Below, piece after piece: positions 1 through 4,632 of a stretch of 7,480 bases of DNA; position 1 is the first letter of the stretch, and every line of letters starts with the position of its first letter. The stretch spans positions 1 through 7,480 of the forward strand of contig DAFJ01000058.1 in the NCBI GenBank assembly GCA_002497905.1. Direction: 5' to 3'. Both the position numbers and the translations under genes were made by a program. Source of the DNA: Euryarchaeota archaeon UBA251. GTDB taxonomy: Archaea > Thermoplasmatota > Poseidoniia > Poseidoniales > Thalassarchaeaceae. Below the pieces are notes generated by a model. The model did no database searches, had not been told where the DNA came from, and saw nothing but the letters and a program-made list of their open reading frames with translations.

Positions 1-2
1 TT

Positions 3-161
3 GACTACACAGGTGGCGATCGCGGATGGGCTGGAGATGTCCCTCGAGCAATGCTCGATGCTCAACGCTTGTTCGAATTAGGGTTCACACCCTCGCACGA
101 CTCCGAGGATGCTGTGCGATTAACTGCGCGTGTCCTTGTTGAAGAGATTGGGCGCCCCTGA
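3..161 (+). CDS. NAD-dependent sugar epimerase (UDP-glucose 4-epimerase type), C-terminal fragment
   Basis: This is the last 52 codons of a gene that begins before the window; reading frame 3 is open from the left edge to a TGA at 159-161. The fragment starts with the motif YTGGDRGWAGDVP and continues into a short helix-rich tail containing LFELGFTP and a segment resembling SEDAVRLTARVL. This is the characteristic C-terminal end of extended short-chain dehydrogenases of the GalE / UDP-GlcNAc 4-epimerase type, where GGxRGWxGDVP belongs to the sugar-nucleotide-binding C-terminal domain. The enzyme would interconvert UDP-sugars for glycan or cell-surface synthesis in the cytoplasm. The catalytic YxxxK and the Rossmann glycine motif lie outside the window, so substrate specificity cannot be read. 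Its stop codon directly abuts the stop of the convergent gene at 162. Confidence 0.85.
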   Translation, partial: DYTGGDRGWAGDVPRAMLDAQRLFELGFTPSHDSEDAVRLTARVLVEEIGRP

Positions 162-476
162 TCAAGGCTGGAAGGCGCCCTCATCATCGAACAGAGACTC
201 TGCCTCGATTGATGCAACTGTCGTCATGCGAATCACAGTTACATCAATTCTAGAAGCGTCCGGATAAATCGATGTCAACTCCCGATACAATTCTTTCCGA
301 ACCATATCAAGATCAGTTGCATCAACCACTGTGACTGAACGAACAGGAGTGTCCCCTCGAACCTCAAGGATGTACTCTACCATCCACTCCACTGCAATCA
401 ATGAGGTGTCGTTACTGCTGGTGTGTTCGCCTTCTTCCATCATGAATAATATCGTCATGCAAGCATATGAATGCAT
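162..476 (-). CDS. Hypothetical protein, 104 residues, unrecognised
   Basis: I do not recognise a family. The longest reading starts with ATG at 476, only 11 bases after the stop of the upstream thioredoxin-like gene on the same strand, which suggests co-transcription. Internal ATGs at codons 7, 12 and 13 are alternative starts; the first dozen residues have a hydrophobic patch (CMTILFMM) but are too short for a convincing membrane segment, so the acidic stretch beginning MEEGE may be the true N-terminus. The rest alternates predicted strand and helix: AVEWMVEYILEV, then a strand SVTVVDA, then a helix DMVRKELYRELTSIY, then a strand IDVTVIRMTTVA, and an acidic tail. This alpha/beta pattern looks like a genuine small soluble domain. 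No Shine-Dalgarno sequence is visible. The antisense reading at 331-540 lacks such a pattern and is taken as a shadow. Confidence 0.6.
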   Translation of the reverse strand: MHSYACMTILFMMEEGEHTSSNDTSLIAVEWMVEYILEVRGDTPVRSVTVVDATDLDMVRKELYRELTSIYPDASRIDVTVIRMTTVASIEAESLFDDEGAFQP

Positions 477-487
477 TGCTTCGATGC

Positions 488-1375
488 TCAGAATGATGAC
501 CTACTGCGTAAGAACAAACTCACGAAAGCACAACCAATGAGAAGCAAAACCACCCAGCCAGAACTTTGGACATACTCAGATGGCCCCTCTACTGCCCAAG
601 AAAGAGCCGAAAGTGTAGCCGGTCCATTTCCTACTTCAACGACCTCATGCACAACAACAAGTGTAACAGTATCCGCATTGACGCCCTCTGGCCAACCGAA
701 TTCAAAGACGGCGTTAAGACCTGAACCTTCGCTCATTTCAACAACCCCCCAATCCAGAGGCTTGATCGTCTTATTACCACCTATTTCGATGCTCATAACA
801 GAATGAAGAACTGCTGGATGAACTAGTAGACCGTTAGTTGCTTCTTCAACTGATATCGTAACCGAAGTCTCGAGAAGAAGTAACGTCAACTGAGTCCCAT
901 CTACCTGGATTGGATCTGCAACTGCCACTGTTACGATTCCACCAGATTCATCGGCAGTGATAGTAGCCTCGAGAACCTCATGCGTCTTTCGTGCTGATTC
1001 CGCAGCAAGTAAGGACATCTGTAATTCGCCCCTAGATACTGACGACGTCGACTCTGCATGCCCATCCATGTGATAGGTAGGGAATGGCAAAGTGTGATTC
1101 AATCTCATACGCCGATGTGTCGCGGCCTCGTTACCGAGAGGATCCTCAATGACATCGTGTAGATCAACTCGGATCAAACGTTCATCATTGGACTCAACCA
1201 TTGCGGCTACCCATGGCTCATGATCAGCACATACTTCACACCAGACACCCGTTACATGTTCCAAAAGGACGGACCCCCCTCCTCGGACGTGAACAACCGA
1301 GCCAGAATTTTCAGAAGATGATACTGGAATACTGAGTATGAGGGTCAACATCAACATCGCGGCCATGCGCCTCAT
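488..1375 (-). CDS. Secreted, membrane-anchored thioredoxin-fold protein (Omp28-like)
   Basis: A 295-residue protein exposed outside the cytoplasmic membrane and probably redox-active. Residues 1-20 form a signal peptide: MRRM, a hydrophobic core (about 7-16), then a small-residue region PVSSS. Residues 35-60 read SVLLEHVTGVWCEVCADHEP, containing a CxxC pair at Cys46/Cys49 after a beta strand, as in thioredoxin-fold proteins. LPFPTYHMDG at 96-105 fits the cis-proline loop of that fold. Residues about 135-265 are strand-rich and resemble the accessory beta domain of Omp28-type proteins, whose N-terminal motif (E-x-x-TG-x-WC-x-x-C) this gene closely matches. Residues 273-289 are a transmembrane helix followed by RSR, giving a C-terminal anchor with a cytoplasmic tail. 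The start at 1375 is the first ATG and gives a complete signal peptide. Family assignment is by motif only; the partner thiol or disulfide substrate is unknown. The 104-residue gene follows 11 bases downstream. Confidence 0.75.
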   Translation of the reverse strand: MRRMAAMLMLTLILSIPVSSSENSGSVVHVRGGGSVLLEHVTGVWCEVCADHEPWVAAMVESNDERLIRVDLHDVIEDPLGNEAATHRRMRLNHTLPFPTYHMDGHAESTSSVSRGELQMSLLAAESARKTHEVLEATITADESGGIVTVAVADPIQVDGTQLTLLLLETSVTISVEEATNGLLVHPAVLHSVMSIEIGGNKTIKPLDWGVVEMSEGSGLNAVFEFGWPEGVNADTVTLVVVHEVVEVGNGPATLSALSWAVEGPSEYVQSSGWVVLLLIGCAFVSLFLRSRSSF

Positions 1376-1503
1376 GCCACTAGGACTGAACTCTCACGCT
1401 TGAAGAGAACGATGTATCAACCTCAACAAATCCATATTGAAACTACTCTGTAAACCTCACAACTTCCGTCAGGCTTGAAACGAGGTAAGCGTCGCACAGA
1501 CCA
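1376..1503. promoter_or_regulatory. Divergent intergenic region, presumed promoters
   Basis: These 128 bases separate the divergently transcribed thioredoxin-like gene and rlmE, so they must carry promoters for both directions. A weak TATA-like element, CCATATTGA, lies at about 1432-1440 and could serve rlmE with a leader of roughly 40 bases. In the opposite direction the reverse complement of 1411-1420 reads TTGATACATC, another weak candidate. Neither matches a strong archaeal BRE/TATA consensus. No convincing Shine-Dalgarno sequence precedes rlmE; GAGGT at about 1482 is too far away. No RNA gene or inverted repeat is apparent. Confidence 0.35.
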
Positions 1504-2256
1504 ATGAGCAAGCGCTGGTTCAACGAACATCGGGCCGACCCATGGCGTCGAAAAGCACGTCAGGAAGGCTACCGTGCTCGTTCAGCTTACAAATTGAAGC
1601 AGATTCAAGAAAAATTTCCAGTATTGAGGCAAGGTGACATCGTTCTCGATGTGGGCTGTGCACCTGGAGGATGGACACAAGTCGCAACCGAGGTAGTGGG
1701 CAAAGATGGATTAGTCATAGGTGTCGATCTCCAGTCGACTGCTCCTGTCGAAGGAGCTCACCTTATCGTAGGAGACATTCGAGACGAACTAGTCAAAACT
1801 ACAATTAATGATGCACTAGGAGGACGTCCAATCAACACAGTAATCTCTGATATCTCTCCAGACATCACCGGCAGATACGATATCGATCAGGCTGTATCAA
1901 TCGAACTTGTGGGAATGGTCGCGAACTATACATTACCAATATTGAACCCCGGAGGAGCCTTCATCGCAAAGGTATTCCAAGGACCGGGACTAGATGCGCT
2001 AATTGCAGCACTGAAGCGACGGTTTTCCAAAGTTCACCGATTCTCACCGGTGGCATCTAGGAACGCCTCCTCTGAAATTTACATTGTATGTAGGAATCTA
2101 AAACCACATCATGGAGCCCTCAAACAAACGGTTACTGAGGAAATCGAAGGGGCACTCTCTAAACTCGGCATTGTCATGAAAGAAGAGGATGACGAGGAGA
2201 TAGTTCCACCAATTACTGGATTCACTGTGCACAGAAGAACATTGGAAGAAGAATAA
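1504..2256 (+). CDS. rlmE: 23S rRNA 2'-O-ribose methyltransferase RlmE/FtsJ
   Basis: A 250-residue SAM-dependent methyltransferase of the RrmJ/FtsJ family, which in bacteria methylates the ribose of a 23S rRNA uridine in the peptidyl-transferase region; the archaeal homologue is presumed to act on the large-subunit rRNA. The family N-terminus is clear (SKRWFNEHR, then YRARSAYKL). Motif I, VLDVGCAPGGW, is at 47-57, with the acidic SAM-ribose residue at Asp75 (GVDL). The K-D-K-E catalytic tetrad is complete: Lys30, Asp116 (in SDISP), Lys156 (in AKVFQG) and Glu191 (in SSEIYIV). The catalytic domain ends near residue 200. The remaining 50 residues are an acidic extension with an EEDDEE run, and I cannot see a clear TRAM domain there, unlike in some haloarchaeal homologues. 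The start is the first ATG and gives the canonical N-terminus. It lies 91 bases before the Zn-ribbon gene, on the same strand. Confidence 0.95.
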   Translation: MSKRWFNEHRADPWRRKARQEGYRARSAYKLKQIQEKFPVLRQGDIVLDVGCAPGGWTQVATEVVGKDGLVIGVDLQSTAPVEGAHLIVGDIRDELVKTTINDALGGRPINTVISDISPDITGRYDIDQAVSIELVGMVANYTLPILNPGGAFIAKVFQGPGLDALIAALKRRFSKVHRFSPVASRNASSEIYIVCRNLKPHHGALKQTVTEEIEGALSKLGIVMKEEDDEEIVPPITGFTVHRRTLEEE

Positions 2257-2347
2257 TCACTCAACTCCGCTCATTTCGAGATCATACACCGATGGTCAAT
2301 TCTAAAAGAGGGAGCGAATACGACCGAACGCTAAGGAGCCGCCACAC
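2257..2347 (+). promoter_or_regulatory. Spacer upstream of the Zn-ribbon/aEF-1beta pair, with Shine-Dalgarno site
   Basis: A 91-base spacer separates rlmE from the Zn-ribbon gene. It contains an A-rich stretch (TTCTAAAAGAG near 2299-2310) that could be a weak TATA element for the elongation-factor pair, and a Shine-Dalgarno sequence AAGGAG at 2333-2338, 9 bases before the ATG at 2348. The ribosome-binding site is directly visible; the promoter is a guess, and read-through from rlmE is equally possible. Confidence 0.4.
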
Positions 2348-2533
2348 ATGAGCAACGCTACCATCTGCACTTCGTCTGGAGTCCCCCTTGAGGATAAGAG
2401 AAGCACAGCCTTCCCATGCCCCGGAATAGATGCAGAAGGTAACCCCTGCAAGGGAACTATTGGTCGAAGTGAGGTATGCCGTAATCAGGGAGTCAGATAT
2501 ATCTGTCCTGAATGCCGGTTCCAAGGTCCTTGA
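2348..2533 (+). CDS. Archaeal Zn-ribbon protein linked to aEF-1beta (DUF1610 / COG2888 type)
   Basis: A 61-residue zinc-binding, probably RNA-binding protein of the small archaeal Zn-ribbon family usually encoded immediately upstream of aEF-1beta, as here. The family ending is clear: Y-x-CPEC-x-F-x-GP at 51-61. Typical members carry four CxxC knuckles (eight Cys). This one has six: Cys7, Cys24, Cys34, Cys44, Cys53 and Cys56. The positions expected to be the second Cys of knuckle 1 and the first Cys of knuckle 3 are Ser10 and Ser41. Knuckle 2 is widened from CPxC to C-x9-C (24-34), and the usual CG of the last knuckle is Cys56-Arg57. It may therefore hold one zinc instead of two. A Shine-Dalgarno AAGGAG precedes the start. 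The next gene begins 14 bases after its stop, so the two are very likely co-translated. The molecular role of the family is not well established. Confidence 0.85.
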   Translation: MSNATICTSSGVPLEDKRSTAFPCPGIDAEGNPCKGTIGRSEVCRNQGVRYICPECRFQGP

Positions 2534-2540
2534 AAGGAGG
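2533..2540 (+). promoter_or_regulatory. Shine-Dalgarno site of the aEF-1beta gene
   Basis: AAAGGAGG begins at the last base of the Zn-ribbon stop codon and ends 7 bases before ATG 2548. It is the strongest ribosome-binding site in the window. It fixes the aEF-1beta start at 2548 and rules out the upstream in-frame ATG at 2512, which would overlap the Zn-ribbon gene and add 12 residues absent from the family. Confidence 0.85.
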
Positions 2541-2547
2541 AATCCAC

Positions 2548-2826
2548 ATGGGTGAAGTCATTGTGAAGTACAAGGTCATGTTAGAATCAGATTCGATGGG
2601 ACGCATCGATGATGTTTGCAAAGACATAGATTCCATAGACAAAGAGATTGGTGCAGTTCAATTGGTTGAAAAGAAACCTCTTGCTTTCGGACTCATGTTC
2701 ATAGAAGTCACAGCTATCATTCAAGATGGCGAAGAGTTCAACAATCCTCTCGGCAACTTTGAGGACTTAGTGAAGTCCTTTGAGGGTGTCACCGAAATTG
2801 AGACCCTTGAAATGGGTCGGCTCTGA
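2548..2826 (+). CDS. Translation elongation factor aEF-1beta
   Basis: A 92-residue guanine-nucleotide exchange factor that reloads aEF-1alpha with GTP after delivery of aminoacyl-tRNA. The length matches the archaeal family (about 88-92 residues). The N-terminal strand MGEVIVKYKVMLES, the central motif PLAFGLMFIEV, the following strand with a DGEE turn, and the C-terminal FEGVTEIETLEMGRL are the standard signatures of the ferredoxin-like EF-1B exchange domain. The start at 2548 is set by the AAAGGAGG site and by the canonical MG(E/D)V N-terminus. It forms a two-gene unit with the Zn-ribbon gene. Its stop is only 9 bases from the stop of convergent truD. Confidence 0.95.
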   Translation: MGEVIVKYKVMLESDSMGRIDDVCKDIDSIDKEIGAVQLVEKKPLAFGLMFIEVTAIIQDGEEFNNPLGNFEDLVKSFEGVTEIETLEMGRL

Positions 2827-2835
2827 TTACTTCGA

Positions 2836-4233
2836 TCAGTACTGCGAGGCTTTTGCCTGCATGAACTCACGCATAAGCACAGTTGCATATGTGCCTGGTG
2901 GGAGACTGAATCTGAAGCGCAGACAAGCACCTTCAGGGTCCCACACTTCTCCAGTTCGAGGCCCATCTTCCCAACGTGAATCGAGCACATCGGCATCAAG
3001 AATTGGGGCATCTTCGATACTGAACTCTTCAAATCGAGATGCAAAAGCACGCCGACTTCCGTTACTTGACAACCGGCCAATTCTCTCGACCTGCCATGTC
3101 AGTCCATCGAGATCATGATCCTTGAGTACCTTCGATTCAATCTTGCCAGGCGCATCAACTGCAGACTTGGATGTCGCCCCTGGCAATGGACCAGTGACCG
3201 CTAAACGTCGGAAACGACAATTTCTAATGCAACGTTCAAGATTTGTATCATCCACAGAAGCAAGCTTACCGACGTCGATTTTTCCTTCCGCGGAAAGTGG
3301 AGTGACAATATCACCTAGTACAGGTTCAGCGAGAGGAAGGCCGGAATCAAGACGAGCAGCAAGTACGTGATTGAACGCCATAGATTGAACAGAATGGACC
3401 ATCATAATCTGGAGATTGCGTGGAAGTGTTAGGAATGCCTTCACATGATCATCCGGATGGTCAACATAGGACTGCAACATGGATCGCTCGTAACCTAGAT
3501 GATTGGGTACGACCTCTAGGCAAGCTGCAGCATCACCATGCTCGCGCCACATCTTACGGAAATTACTGCTCGCCTCGTCCTCAAATAGCCCGGCCATTCC
3601 CAAGTATACTGATACTGCCTGTTCAAAATCCGATTCAATTACATGGCGACCAACGATGGGTGTGACTGGACGTAATGAACCAAAACGCTGAGATCCAACC
3701 CAGTTTGGAAAAACTCCCTCGCCAAGAGATTCTTCCATCGCCTCCTTGATTGAAACAGCACGTGACATTGCAGTCCGTGCATCTAACGGAGAACCGTCAT
3801 CATCGGTACAACCGCGTACGACAATAGTGAAACGATTGGCGTGATGCGCGCCCATCCCAACCTTCTGATGGGTGCGGCCAATTATCTCAATCTCGACATC
3901 CGCAATCTCAACATTCTGGATCGCAGCCTTCTGTGCATCTACAACCATCAATTGAGTTGTGATTGCCTTCTTGTCCTTCGTCCCAGAAAACCAAATGCGG
4001 TTTCTTGATATCTTCAGAGAACTCGCAAGTCGATTCACAAACCGATTAGTTTCCCAGTCTCGTAAAGTGACGCGAATCACTGTGAATCGTCCCTTTGGGT
4101 CTAGAGACGGGATTCGTCCAATCTCTTCGACGCGGAAATCCTCCGCACGCATCTTCAGAACGCCGTTGATTCCTGGTCCAGAAGTAGCAAATCGACTCAG
4201 GCCTGCGGCAGTATCCAGGTCGTCCGTGTCCAC
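2836..4233 (-). CDS. truD: tRNA pseudouridine synthase TruD
   Basis: A 465-residue TruD-family pseudouridine synthase, which isomerises uridine 13 of certain tRNAs in bacteria and belongs to the same family as eukaryotic Pus7. The N-terminal region has the family motif M-R-A-EDFRVEEI (28-38). The catalytic aspartate is Asp87 in SGTKDKKAITTQ. The second signature FPNWVGSQRFG spans 175-185 and matches the PNxFGxQRFG motif, with Trp-Val replacing the usual Tyr-Phe. The insertion (TRUD) domain occupies roughly 190-400, and the closing signature LPPGTYATVLMREF lies near the C-terminus, as expected. The start is a GTG at 4233, preceded by GGTGAGG very close to it; the N-terminal 27 residues resemble those of archaeal homologues, which supports this start over Met28. 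It follows rpoL by 16 bases, so the two form an operon. Confidence 0.95.
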   Translation of the reverse strand: MDTDDLDTAAGLSRFATSGPGINGVLKMRAEDFRVEEIGRIPSLDPKGRFTVIRVTLRDWETNRFVNRLASSLKISRNRIWFSGTKDKKAITTQLMVVDAQKAAIQNVEIADVEIEIIGRTHQKVGMGAHHANRFTIVVRGCTDDDGSPLDARTAMSRAVSIKEAMEESLGEGVFPNWVGSQRFGSLRPVTPIVGRHVIESDFEQAVSVYLGMAGLFEDEASSNFRKMWREHGDAAACLEVVPNHLGYERSMLQSYVDHPDDHVKAFLTLPRNLQIMMVHSVQSMAFNHVLAARLDSGLPLAEPVLGDIVTPLSAEGKIDVGKLASVDDTNLERCIRNCRFRRLAVTGPLPGATSKSAVDAPGKIESKVLKDHDLDGLTWQVERIGRLSSNGSRRAFASRFEEFSIEDAPILDADVLDSRWEDGPRTGEVWDPEGACLRFRFSLPPGTYATVLMREFMQAKASQY

Positions 4234-4249
4234 AGCCTCACCGGTTCCA

Positions 4250-4507
4250 TCACAGCGAGAGGGAAGAGAATGCCTTACCGGCGTCCTTGACGACTGACTT
4301 CAGAATCTTGACGGGGTCTTTACCCTTGTTTGCACGGATGTACAACTCGGGATCATCGAGGTCAGGATGGCCGCTGAAATAATTGCAATAATCGACGTCC
4401 TTGTGAGCGTTAAGGTGAGTTCGGAATACATGAAGAGTAGTGTGATCTTCTCCGCTGATTCGAATACGAAGTTCGCCTCCTTCATTCTTGAGAACCTTCA
4501 TTGCCAT
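4250..4507 (-). CDS. rpoL: DNA-directed RNA polymerase subunit L (Rpb11/AC19 family)
   Basis: An 85-residue subunit that pairs with RpoD (Rpb3 family) in the platform on which archaeal RNA polymerase assembles. Hallmarks are visible: a strand ELRIRISGEDHT (the GEDHT motif is diagnostic), a helix with FRTHLNAHKDV, a strand with the loop YFSGHPDLDDPELYIRA, then NKGKDPVKILK and a C-terminal helix. The length fits the archaeal family. The reading frame extends upstream to an ATG at 4615, adding 36 residues with no counterpart in the family, so I place the start at ATG 4507 (MAMKVLKNEGG) with ATG 4501 as an alternative. No Shine-Dalgarno sequence is seen. It is the first gene of a minus-strand pair with truD. 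Confidence 0.93.
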   Translation of the reverse strand: MAMKVLKNEGGELRIRISGEDHTTLHVFRTHLNAHKDVDYCNYFSGHPDLDDPELYIRANKGKDPVKILKSVVKDAGKAFSSLSL

Positions 4508-4632
4508 GAGGTTGCCGAGATGAGTCCCCTTTTTGAGGGCTTCCACCGGGAATGACTCTACACATGAGTGAACATCGAATATAGCAATCCTTGCGCCGTT
4601 GGGATTATCCCCCATTGGGTCTCGTCGAGTTC
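4508..4632. promoter_or_regulatory. Divergent intergenic region between rpoL and the RND exporter, TATA-like element
   Basis: About 125 bases separate rpoL from the exporter gene. A near-symmetrical TATA-like core, AATATAG, lies at 4578-4584 and could be read in either direction. On the minus strand it would give a start site near 4555 and an rpoL leader of about 45-50 bases; on the plus strand a start site near 4606 and a leader of about 27 bases to ATG 4633. The BRE context is weak in both orientations, so one shared or two overlapping promoters are only inferred. The open frames reaching into the region from both sides are judged non-coding. Confidence 0.35.

Noticed and set aside
2512..2547. 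Upstream in-frame ATG for aEF-1beta
   Set aside because: It overlaps the Zn-ribbon gene, and the start at 2548 has a strong Shine-Dalgarno site and the canonical family N-terminus.
4250..4507. Peptidyl-tRNA hydrolase Pth2, a gene I associate with truD in archaea
   Set aside because: The protein has none of the Pth2 N-terminal signature; the GEDHT and NKGKDP motifs identify RpoL instead.
4508..4615. N-terminal extension of RpoL to the ATG at 4615
   Set aside because: The extra 36 residues have no counterpart in the RpoL family, and accepting them would consume the intergenic region and its TATA-like element.
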